DNA of 50,487 nt from positions 1-50,487 of the forward strand of contig DASXLD010000010.1 in assembly GCA_036496385.1 (NCBI GenBank), in the 5' to 3' direction. Position numbers and translations under genes: made by a program. Shown here one piece after another: positions 1-8,081 of the stretch; within the stretch, counting starts at the first letter, position 1, and every line of letters starts with the position of its first letter. The stretch is from Schlegelella_A sp036496385 (GTDB lineage: Bacteria > Pseudomonadota > Gammaproteobacteria > Burkholderiales > Burkholderiaceae_C). Below the pieces are notes generated by a model that did not search any database, had not been told where the DNA came from, and saw only the letters and a list, made by a program, of their open reading frames with translations.

Positions 1-209
1 CGGTCGGCGCCGACCGCGCCGCGATGGTTCAGGTTCTCGAGGATCTTCAGGCCCTGCTCGACGATCGCGTGCGACTTGCGACCGGCGATGTGGGCGACGA
101 AGCCGACGCCGCAGGCATCGTGCTCATGTGCGGGCGAATAGAGACCCGACGCCGACGCCAGGTCCACTTCTTCCCGCGGGGGCAACGTCCCCTTCTCGAT
201 TTCGCCCAC
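1..209 (-). CDS. gltB: Glutamate synthase large subunit, N-terminal fragment
   Basis: This is the first 69 codons of the NADPH-dependent glutamate synthase large chain; the rest lies beyond the left edge. The enzyme makes two glutamates from glutamine and 2-oxoglutarate. The minus-strand frame reads EHDACGVGFVAHIAG followed by a stretch ending NHRGAVGAD. This matches the family N-terminus, where the Cys of DACGVG becomes the N-terminal nucleophile of the glutaminase domain after propeptide removal. No in-frame ATG precedes it. GTG codons occur at 230, 221 and 209. I chose 209 because a good ribosome site (GAGGTGA at 224-218) lies 8 bases upstream of it. The propeptide would then be about 30 residues. 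The gene lies 72 bases downstream of the TonB-like gene on the same strand. Identity is secure; the start is less so. Confidence 0.9.
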   Translation of the reverse strand, partial: MGEIEKGTLPPREEVDLASASGLYSPAHEHDACGVGFVAHIAGRKSHAIVEQGLKILENLNHRGAVGAD

Positions 210-281
210 GCCGTGCCTCACCTCTGCCACTGAAGGCGAAGAATACCGCAGCGCAGCAAACGCGATCCTCGCCGAGGACGC

Positions 282-1040
282 TCAATAGGTGCGGCCCGAC
301 ACCCGAGCGCCACGATTGATCGGCACGAAGCTGACCTCGACCGTGATCTGGCTCTTGACCGGCGTTCCTGCCGCCAACCCGGGCGCAAAGCGAGCCTTGC
401 CGAAGGCCTCGAGCGCCGCCTGGTCGAACACGCCGCGCGGCTCGGCGCGAACGACGGCGACGTTGTCGACGTGGCCGGTCTCGCTGATCAGCAGACGCAG
501 CACGACCGTGCCTTGACGCAGGTAGACATCAGGATAGGCGGGCTCGATGTCATCGAGCGGCCGCGGGCCAGGATCGAGGCGGACGCCAAACGCATAGTCG
601 GGCGCCGCGGGCAGCGCGGTCTCGGCCGCGCTCGGCATCGCGGCCACAGGCGCCGGCGCCGGGTCCGGCTCGCGGCGATTCGCAAGCGGCTCGGCGCGCT
701 CGGAGGAGGTCTCGCGCAGCGCCTTTGCAGTCCGCGTCGGCGCCGGCGACTGGCTGCGCGCGATGGCCGCTGGCGGCGGCGCGGCGGCGGCGGTCGGTAC
801 CGGCTCGCGCTCGCCGACAGCCGCAGCGGGCTCGGCCGCCGCCAGGGGGTGCAGCAAGCGAACCGCCATGGCTCTTGCCGCTGGTGCGACATGGCTGCCG
901 GTGAGGCCGCCGGGACGAATCGCCAGCAAGGCAACATGCATCGCGACGGCGACCGCGACCGCTGCCCACAGGCGCGGCAGGCGGATCGCGCCAGCGCCTG
1001 CCGGCAGCGGAACGGCGGGACCTGTGAAGGTCCCGCTCAC
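282..1040 (-). CDS. TonB-like protein with C-terminal energy-transducer domain
   Basis: A 252-residue protein with TonB architecture. It has a short cytoplasmic N-terminus, one membrane helix (about 25-42), a long Ala/Pro/Arg-rich periplasmic linker (about 60-150), and a C-terminal TonB fold (about 165-240) with AYPDVYLRQGTVVLRLLI followed by the FDQAALEAFGKARFAPG block. TonB proteins pass proton-motive force to outer-membrane receptors, but no exbB, exbD or receptor gene is nearby. The linker is Ala/Pro-rich rather than made of regular Pro-Glu/Pro-Lys repeats. The GTG at 1040 is chosen because GAGGAAC lies just upstream; a longer frame to 1100 would overlap pilY1. It follows pilY1 by 19 bases and is probably cotranscribed with the pilus genes, so a role at the pilus or secretin is possible but unproven. 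Confidence 0.8.
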   Translation of the reverse strand: MSGTFTGPAVPLPAGAGAIRLPRLWAAVAVAVAMHVALLAIRPGGLTGSHVAPAARAMAVRLLHPLAAAEPAAAVGEREPVPTAAAAPPPAAIARSQSPAPTRTAKALRETSSERAEPLANRREPDPAPAPVAAMPSAAETALPAAPDYAFGVRLDPGPRPLDDIEPAYPDVYLRQGTVVLRLLISETGHVDNVAVVRAEPRGVFDQAALEAFGKARFAPGLAAGTPVKSQITVEVSFVPINRGARVSGRTY

Positions 1041-1059
1041 CTGCCGTTCCTCGTCACGT

Positions 1060-4000
1060 CTATTGCTGCGGGATCTCGCGCCAGCTGATCCGCTTGCCAA
1101 CCGGCAGCGGCTCGGGCGGCGTGATGTTCTTGTTGACGGTGGTCGCCTTGCCCTGCCGGAACACGCCGGTGTAGGTCGGGTTCGTCACCCCGGCCGGCGG
1201 CGGCAGCTGCAGGACGGTGAAGCCGACGTTCAGCGAATCGGACAGGTATTCCGACGTCGTCGCTCCCGGGATCGGTGCGCCGGTCCTGAAGTCGATCTGG
1301 TTGAACCAGCTGTGGCCGCCGATGCTGCACGGCACCTGCTCCGGAACGTTGCTCGCGAAGACGAGCGCACCGAGCACGAGCTTCATCTCGACGTTGACCC
1401 GCTCGCCGGCCTCCGCAAGGTCGAGCACCCAGCCGTCGGTGCGGGCGCAGTCGCCAGGCGAGCCGGTGCAGGCGATCGTCCGGACGGCCGCTGCGCCGCT
1501 GCCGGCCTGGTTCACCTGCATCGGCCTGAACGACGTGCGCGGCGTCGGGTACAGCGTTCCGCCGGTGGCGAGCGTGTCGCGCATGCCGTAGACGGACTGG
1601 ACGTGCGAGTCGGTGACGTCGCTCGCGCCCAGCAGCCTGCCGGTGCCGAACATGACGAACGGCTTGCCGTCGAGCTCGGCGAGCTCGGGCCTGATCGTGA
1701 TCGGCTCGACGTTGTTGCTCGGGTCCTTTGCGGTGGCCAGCAGGGTCGACGCCGGGCTCGGCAGGAAATCGAAGCGCCACATGTTGCCCAGCACGTCGCC
1801 GCCGTAGACGCGCAGCGTCGTGTTGTCGATGACGACGTTGTCGACGTAGTTGTTGATCTGGGCGAGTCCGCTCGGCGTGCCGGAGGTGCCGACATTGGTG
1901 CCTGGCGTGCTCTCGGTCGGGATCTTGTAGATGATCGCTCCGCTGGCGGCATTGAGGACGTAGAGGAAGCCGCCGCCGTCGAACCCGTTCGAGGCACCGT
2001 TGACGTTGTTGTAGCCGGACGTGACCATCACCACCCACGTTCCGGCGAGCTTGGTGATGACGGGCTTGCCGAAGCTCAGGCCGAGGTTGCAATCGGCGGT
2101 GTTGCCGACGGCGGCCGCCGGCGTGGCCGGGCAGGCAGCGCCGTTCTGGTTGAACTCCCAGAGCGGCGTTGGCGGCAGCGACGGATCCGTGACGTCGAGC
2201 GCGTAGTAGCCCTTGCCGCCGTCGTTCAGGCCGCCGACCAGGATCGTCCGCCAGTCCGTCGAAGCGCCGCACGCTCCGGTGCAGACATCGCCGACGGCCG
2301 GAGTGCCGTCGACATAGAACTGGTGGCCATCGCGCTTGTAGTTCTCGTCGGCGAGCTTGTACATGTTGCCAAGCACGGCGCTCGGAATGACCGCCCAGGC
2401 CTCCTGACCTGCCTTGAGCGCCGGATTGGGATCGAGGGTGGCATAGAACGCATGCAGCATGCCGTCGTTGGCGCCGACGTAGACGATTGCCGTGCGCGAC
2501 ACGTTGTTCGCCTTGAACTGCGCGTAGTACGCGTCCTGGTAGCTCGCGAACGGCTCCTTCACGTACACAGGCTGCGAGTCGACGATGTCGCCGAGGACGC
2601 CCTCGCGGTGGCGGAAGAGCTTGGTGAGCGAGTTGGTGTCGAAGTCCTCGAGACCGCGTTGACCGCGCAGGAAGTTGACGAGCTTGCCGGGCTTTTGCGC
2701 CTCCTGCTGCTGCGCCGCGGTCGCGCCGGTGCCATCCGTCATGTACGGGAACTGGCTCAGCAGCGAGACGTTCAGCGGCCCGAAGGCTGCCTGCTCGGCA
2801 GCGCTCAGACCCGTCACCAGCGATCCCGATGGCGTGCCGGTCGGGCAGATGTCGGTGTTCCAGGTGAAGTTGCCGAGCGCGGCGCTGCCGCGCATCACGT
2901 AGATCGTGCGGTTGTCGCAGCTGTCGAACGTCCGCCCGCCGAGCAATGCCTTGGCCGACCACACCGCGGCCGACGGCGTGCCGGTCGCGAGATCGATCGT
3001 GCTCGCCTGCAGGTCGCCGTCCCAGGAACCCGACAGGTAGCTGGTCGCATAGGCGAAGTTGTTGCCCACCACCGGCTGCAACGTCGACGTTCCGATCGGT
3101 GCTCCCGCTGCCAGGACGCTGTCGATCTTGGCGAGCGCGTCACCCAGACCCTGGACCACGGTGGTCGGATTGTTGGCGCTGAAGTAGCGCCCGCGCCCGT
3201 TGACCGCGGTGTGCCAGTAATCGTCGATCGACTTCGGGTCGTTGTAGTTGTCGGGGTTCGAGTAGTCGAGCAACGGGTCGGGCCAGAGCGGCCAGTTCTT
3301 GGTGCCGGCACGGATCTCGGCGAAGTCGCCCGTCACGGTCGACAAGCTGCGGTAGTCGTTGCGGAACTTCAGCGTTCCAGACACGCCCAGGCCGATCGCG
3401 AACGTCGTCATGTGCTGGTGCGGCGCGTTGTCGTCCTCGACGTTGGGGCCGGCGCTCGGGACGTTGTTCGGCATCGCGGGACGCAGGTCGGTCTTGTAGT
3501 AGTACTGCGAGACGTCGGCGAGCGAGTTCTGGCTGCCGCCCGCAGTCGCCGTGATCTGCGTGCACGGCCACGCACCGCAGCCGGCGATGTCGACCGGCGG
3601 CGTTGCCGGGAAGGCCTGCGGAGTCGCGTAGCAGACGCCGTCGACCGGCGTCGACGCCGAGCTCGTCGTCACGACGTTGTCAGGCCCGGACGGAATGGCA
3701 CCGCTGAATGGCGTCGTCGTCACCGTCTTGGTCGTGACGACCGAGTACTTGTGGCCCGACCCCGAGGTCGGCGTGCATTGGGTGACCACGCCGGTCCCAC
3801 CGTTGGTTCCGCCAACGCAGCCGGCGTCGGCGACCGGGGCGCCGAGCGAACGCAGATTGCAGGTGACAACCTCCCCTGGCGTCGCCGTCGGCCCCGGTGT
3901 GCAGACGCCGGAGTAATCGGCCATCGGCGACGTCACCGTCGTATTGCAGGCGGTCGTGGTGTCGAAGAACGGCCCGGGGTCGACCGCGCCCATCGCGCAG

Positions 4001-7000
4001 CTCGACACCGCCGTCCCGAGGATCGGCGTCGTCGTGCAGATGAGATCGGGGCCGGTGCCGCTCTGCGGAATGCTCGCCGGACAGGCCGACGTCGGAACGT
4101 AGACGTCGCCGGTGTCGGTCTTCGAGCAGGTCGTCTGGACCTGCGTGACGGCGTCGAGCGTCGTCCCTACCGTGCAGGGCGCGACCGGCCCCAAGGGCAC
4201 GGCGAGCGGCCCGACGGTGCAGGTCGTCGTGATCAGACTTCCGTCGGTGCCGGGCGTGCAGCTGGCCACCGGCGTCGCCGCCGGATACGGCCCGGCCGGA
4301 TTCACGCTGCAGGTGAGGCTGTAGGTCGGATAGAGGAAAGTGCCGACCGGGCACATCGCCGGGTCGATCGCAACGGGTGCGGTCGTGGTCGACCCGGCAC
4401 AGGTCACGTTGATGTAGGTCGGATCGACCGGAGCCGCGGCGGTGCAGGTCGGGACCTGCGTCGGCCCGGTGACGTTTCGGATGCACGTGACCTTGTCGAC
4501 GCCTTCGTCGGGCAGCGGGCCCGGCACGCACGAGGGCGGAATCGGCGTGTCGGTCGAGATGAAGCCGCAACCGGTGACGACGAAGTCCGGCGGGCCGGAA
4601 TCCACCGGCGTGCACGACGCGACCGGCGTCGGCGGCGAGAAGGGATGCTTGTCGCAGTGGTTGACGATGAAGCCCGGGCCCGGCCCGGTGGTCGTGCCGA
4701 TCGGACACGTCGTTGAATCAACGGGGACCGGCGCCATCGTCGTCGTCGTCGAGCAGGTGACGTTGACATACGGCGGGCTCGTGCCCGGATTGGCGACGCA
4801 CGCGGCGGGATCGGCAAAGACGGTGGCGTTGTTCGCGCCGGCGGGCAGGGTGCAGTTGCTCGTGATCCAGGTCGGCGACGTCCCGGCCGTGACTCCGAGC
4901 GGGCCGCACCCGGCCGCCGTCGTGAAGACGGTCTGGTTGTTGGCCGCCGGATTCGTGCAGGTCGTCTCGAAGTAGTTCGGCGCGCCCGTCGACGAACCGG
5001 GGACGCAGACGTCGATCGGCGAGACCGCCGGGAAGGGGCCGGCGGCCGTCTTCGGGCACGTCGTGACGACGGGCCCGACGGTGCCTGGAACGCACGACGC
5101 GCTCGCGATCGGATTGTTGGAGAGGACTTGCAGCGTGCAGGTCGTCTTGATGTAGGGCGGAGTCGTTCCCGGGTTGGCCACGCAAGCGGCCGAGAAGCCG
5201 TTGGTGTCGACCGGCTTCGCACACGTCGTCGTGACGAACGATCCATCTGTCACCGAGCCGACCACGCACGGCAGTGAAGGCGTCGCCGCGAAGTTGTTCG
5301 GGCCGGGCGGCTGGCTGCAGGTCGTCGTGATCCAGTCGGGTGCAACTCCCGGCGTCGAGGCGCCGCACGAGGCCACCGGCACCGACGTGTTGTTGGCGGC
5401 CGGTCGGGTGCAGATGAAGATGAAAAAGTCGGGCGACGGCCCCTGGCTCGAGCCGACGGTGCAGGTGCCGTTGAAGGCCGCAGGCGCGCCGACGACGACG
5501 CGATCGCACGTCGTCTCCGCCCAGCCGTTGCCGGACGTCGCACCGGTGAACCCCGGCGCACAGGTCGCGATCGGCCCGTAAGCCACGGCGAGCGGCCCGT
5601 CAATGCAGGTCGTCTTCAGGAAGCCCGGGCCAGGACCGACGGATGGAGCAGGGCCCGAGGTGCACGTACTCGGATCGACGAGCTGACTCGGGAAGACGTC
5701 GTTCGTCTCGCAGCGGATGCCGGGGCCCGGCACGCAATCGCCGGATAGCGGCACGCCGATTTCGTCGGCGCCGATCTTCTCGATCGTCTGGTACTGGTGC
5801 ATGTAGACCTGCCGGATACCGAGCCGGTACTGGTCCTTCTCCATGATGTACTGCGTCGTCGCCTGCACCGACTGCGACTTCGCGGTCGTCCACTGCTCCT
5901 GCGTGTAGTGGTACTGCTGCTTGTGCTCGACCGTCTGGAACGTCTGCTGAGCGAACTGCGTCGTCTGCAGCTGGTGCTGCTGAGTGACCTTGGTCGTCTG
6001 TTCCTGCCACTGGAAGACCTGCCAGCGCTCCTCGACCCAGTGCTCCTTGCGCTTGGCGAACTGCTCCGTGGACTTGAAGTCGTAGGTCTGGGTGAACGTC
6101 GTCTGCGTGGTCGTCGCGAGCGCCTGCGTCTTGGCTTGGAAGTACTGCACCGTCCGCATGGTCGTCCGGGTCGTATCGCGCGTTGTGTTCGAGACCTGGC
6201 GCTGCGTCTGGAAGTCCTGGCGATACAAGGTGGCCAGGCTGCAGACGTTGTCGGTGTATGCGTTCGCCTTGTTCGTGACGACGTGGATCGAGCCGGAGGT
6301 GCCGTCCCAGATCGGGCGCGGACAGAACGGATCGCTGAGCGGACAGGTCGGGTCGCCGTCCTGTTGACCGACCTGGGTGACGCCGTCGAGCTGCAGGCCG
6401 CCGCCGTACAGGCCTGGGCCGCTCGACTCCGTCTGGCCGTTCCAGTAGCCGTCCGTCGTCATGATCGTGAAGTTCTGCTGGCACGCGTACTGGATCGGAT
6501 CGTCAGCGCCGGTCGCCGGCATGTCGGTGTTGATGCTGTCTTCCATGCCGCCGTAGTAGCGGCCCACGCGCGCCAGGCCTTCGCGCGCCGGCGACGCACC
6601 ACCGGCCCGTTGCGAGAAGAGCTTGCTGAACCAGAGGTTCTTCTGGCCCGAGTTGAAGTCGCCGATCGCCAGGAAGCGGACACCATTGATCCCCGGCGAC
6701 GCCGGCGTGGTCTTCGGCTGCACGGTGATGAAACCGACCCGCTTGGTGTCGTTGAGCGGCGCGAACGCGAGGCTCGCCGCGCTCTTGATCAGGCTGAGGC
6801 GGGTTCGGTAGTACGAGTACCAGATCGCGAAGTTGTCCTTCTCGCCGGCAGACAGTGTCGAGACGTTGACCTTCGTCCACGTACCGCCGCCGGTCGCGGC
6901 GCGCGTCGCGCCGGTGTCGTTGTCGGTGCACGGCGCGGTCGCGAAGGTCAGCGTCTGTGCGCCGGTGTAGACGAAGTAGTACGCCGACTGCGGCGTGTCG

Positions 7001-7461
7001 GGGAACGGCGGCGCCACTTCGAGCGTGACGGCGTCATAGGCGACGAAGGCCGAGCTCAGGTCGGTCGTGCTGACGTCGGGGATCAGGTAGTAGGCGCCGA
7101 ACCCGGCATAGGGTGCCGCCGTGTACGACGGCGTCGGGAAAGGAGTTCCGTCGTAGCGCTTGGGCAGGAAATACTGTTGCGCCGGGTTGTAGTAGAGCGC
7201 GTTGCACTGCGATGACTTGTAGCCGACGCTGGTCGGGCGGGTCTGCGTCTCGACCTCGTCGGGCATGTGCGTCCGGCCCATCGAGCCCGACGCGTCCATC
7301 AGCAGCATGATGTTGGGCTTCACCAGCGCCGCGGTGGTCGTGATGATCGGCGTGCTCGCGATGTCGGTCTGCGCCGCCTGCGCGGCGCCGAGCGACATCG
7401 CCAGAACGACTGCCACGCCACGCGCGCTGCGCAGTGCGGATAAGGGTTCGACGTGCTTCAT
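1060..7461 (-). CDS. pilY1: Type IV pilus tip adhesin/biogenesis factor PilY1, giant form
   Basis: A 2133-residue protein, roughly twice the usual PilY1 length. A signal peptide (1-31) precedes a von Willebrand A domain whose MIDAS motif DASGS starts at residue 56. Residues about 422-559 are rich in Gln and Thr (QTTQ, TTQTTF, QQTFQT). Residues about 570-1300 hold roughly 22 short repeats of the form C-x2-G-...-TTC. The last ~780 residues are the PilY1 beta-propeller, with FAIGLGVSGTLKFRNDYRSL, YVGANDGMLHAF and GGDVLGNMWRFDF. PilY1 sits at the pilus tip, primes assembly with the minor pilins, and can act as adhesin and mechanosensor. The propeller site that is usually an Asp-rich calcium loop reads DNVVIDNTT here, so calcium binding may be lost. 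ATG 7461 is preferred because a GAGAGA site precedes it; a GTG at 7497 overlaps the pilX stop. Confidence 0.93.
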   Translation of the reverse strand: MKHVEPLSALRSARGVAVVLAMSLGAAQAAQTDIASTPIITTTAALVKPNIMLLMDASGSMGRTHMPDEVETQTRPTSVGYKSSQCNALYYNPAQQYFLPKRYDGTPFPTPSYTAAPYAGFGAYYLIPDVSTTDLSSAFVAYDAVTLEVAPPFPDTPQSAYYFVYTGAQTLTFATAPCTDNDTGATRAATGGGTWTKVNVSTLSAGEKDNFAIWYSYYRTRLSLIKSAASLAFAPLNDTKRVGFITVQPKTTPASPGINGVRFLAIGDFNSGQKNLWFSKLFSQRAGGASPAREGLARVGRYYGGMEDSINTDMPATGADDPIQYACQQNFTIMTTDGYWNGQTESSGPGLYGGGLQLDGVTQVGQQDGDPTCPLSDPFCPRPIWDGTSGSIHVVTNKANAYTDNVCSLATLYRQDFQTQRQVSNTTRDTTRTTMRTVQYFQAKTQALATTTQTTFTQTYDFKSTEQFAKRKEHWVEERWQVFQWQEQTTKVTQQHQLQTTQFAQQTFQTVEHKQQYHYTQEQWTTAKSQSVQATTQYIMEKDQYRLGIRQVYMHQYQTIEKIGADEIGVPLSGDCVPGPGIRCETNDVFPSQLVDPSTCTSGPAPSVGPGPGFLKTTCIDGPLAVAYGPIATCAPGFTGATSGNGWAETTCDRVVVGAPAAFNGTCTVGSSQGPSPDFFIFICTRPAANNTSVPVASCGASTPGVAPDWITTTCSQPPGPNNFAATPSLPCVVGSVTDGSFVTTTCAKPVDTNGFSAACVANPGTTPPYIKTTCTLQVLSNNPIASASCVPGTVGPVVTTCPKTAAGPFPAVSPIDVCVPGSSTGAPNYFETTCTNPAANNQTVFTTAAGCGPLGVTAGTSPTWITSNCTLPAGANNATVFADPAACVANPGTSPPYVNVTCSTTTTMAPVPVDSTTCPIGTTTGPGPGFIVNHCDKHPFSPPTPVASCTPVDSGPPDFVVTGCGFISTDTPIPPSCVPGPLPDEGVDKVTCIRNVTGPTQVPTCTAAAPVDPTYINVTCAGSTTTAPVAIDPAMCPVGTFLYPTYSLTCSVNPAGPYPAATPVASCTPGTDGSLITTTCTVGPLAVPLGPVAPCTVGTTLDAVTQVQTTCSKTDTGDVYVPTSACPASIPQSGTGPDLICTTTPILGTAVSSCAMGAVDPGPFFDTTTACNTTVTSPMADYSGVCTPGPTATPGEVVTCNLRSLGAPVADAGCVGGTNGGTGVVTQCTPTSGSGHKYSVVTTKTVTTTPFSGAIPSGPDNVVTTSSASTPVDGVCYATPQAFPATPPVDIAGCGAWPCTQITATAGGSQNSLADVSQYYYKTDLRPAMPNNVPSAGPNVEDDNAPHQHMTTFAIGLGVSGTLKFRNDYRSLSTVTGDFAEIRAGTKNWPLWPDPLLDYSNPDNYNDPKSIDDYWHTAVNGRGRYFSANNPTTVVQGLGDALAKIDSVLAAGAPIGTSTLQPVVGNNFAYATSYLSGSWDGDLQASTIDLATGTPSAAVWSAKALLGGRTFDSCDNRTIYVMRGSAALGNFTWNTDICPTGTPSGSLVTGLSAAEQAAFGPLNVSLLSQFPYMTDGTGATAAQQQEAQKPGKLVNFLRGQRGLEDFDTNSLTKLFRHREGVLGDIVDSQPVYVKEPFASYQDAYYAQFKANNVSRTAIVYVGANDGMLHAFYATLDPNPALKAGQEAWAVIPSAVLGNMYKLADENYKRDGHQFYVDGTPAVGDVCTGACGASTDWRTILVGGLNDGGKGYYALDVTDPSLPPTPLWEFNQNGAACPATPAAAVGNTADCNLGLSFGKPVITKLAGTWVVMVTSGYNNVNGASNGFDGGGFLYVLNAASGAIIYKIPTESTPGTNVGTSGTPSGLAQINNYVDNVVIDNTTLRVYGGDVLGNMWRFDFLPSPASTLLATAKDPSNNVEPITIRPELAELDGKPFVMFGTGRLLGASDVTDSHVQSVYGMRDTLATGGTLYPTPRTSFRPMQVNQAGSGAAAVRTIACTGSPGDCARTDGWVLDLAEAGERVNVEMKLVLGALVFASNVPEQVPCSIGGHSWFNQIDFRTGAPIPGATTSEYLSDSLNVGFTVLQLPPPAGVTNPTYTGVFRQGKATTVNKNITPPEPLPVGKRISWREIPQQ

Positions 7462-7493
7462 GATGGTCTCTCGTTGGGTCGGCGCTCCGCCGC

Positions 7494-8081
7494 TCACTGC
7501 ATCAGCACCTGGGTGAAGCTGACCGTGTTGCGAGGGCCGTCGACGCGAGTCGTGACGCGATAGAACGGAGTGGGAGCCGTGCCGGGCAGAACCGAGGGAT
7601 AGCCGCCGCCACCCCTCGATTCGCCTGCATTGATAACCGGGAAGTCGGAGCAGCGCTGCGCCGCGTCGAGCGCGCTCATGTTGGCGGTGGCGCAGAGGCG
7701 CTGGATGATGATCCGCGCCGTGTTGCCGGTCTGGGCCTGGTCGTCGACCAGCGTACGCGATTGGCCGTCCCAGTCGAAGGTCGTCGGATCGACGCCGCCG
7801 GCCCAGCTCGAAAGATAGCCGTCGACGACTGAATCGTTGGACGTTGCGGCCGCATTCGCCATGAGCCAGGCGCGCGCCGCCTCGGTGCCACGGTCGGCAA
7901 CCGAAGTCGCGTTCTCCTTGAAGGCGACGTTGCCCGCGATCGACGTCCCGACGCCCATCTGACGCAGCAACGCGAGGCCGGCCAGCGTCATGATGATCAG
8001 TACGATCAGCGCGACGAACAGGACCACGCCGCGCTGGCGACGGGCCGCCGGCGGTGCGCGGAAACGACGAGGAGATTTCAT
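7494..8081 (-). CDS. pilX: Type IV pilus minor pilin assembly protein PilX
   Basis: A 195-residue protein with a basic N-terminus ending QRG, then a hydrophobic helix VVLFVALIVLIIMTLAGLAL (19-38), then a periplasmic domain containing FKENATSVADRGTEAARAW. This matches PilX, a minor pilin that joins the PilV/PilW/PilY1 tip complex. Glu at +5 of the mature helix is absent, as is common for PilX and GspK. The ATG at 8081 overlaps the pilW stop as ATGA, so the two are translationally coupled. The reading frame extends far upstream but only as a shadow of pilW. Its cysteines (LCATAN and QRCSDFP) could form a disulfide. Confidence 0.88.
   Translation of the reverse strand: MKSPRRFRAPPAARRQRGVVLFVALIVLIIMTLAGLALLRQMGVGTSIAGNVAFKENATSVADRGTEAARAWLMANAAATSNDSVVDGYLSSWAGGVDPTTFDWDGQSRTLVDDQAQTGNTARIIIQRLCATANMSALDAAQRCSDFPVINAGESRGGGGYPSVLPGTAPTPFYRVTTRVDGPRNTVSFTQVLMQ

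Noticed and set aside
763..4716. A 1317-codon open frame on the plus strand opposite pilY1
   Set aside because: Composition is Arg/Val/Asp-rich low-information sequence typical of the antisense frame of a G+C-rich gene, while the minus strand gives clear PilY1 domains.
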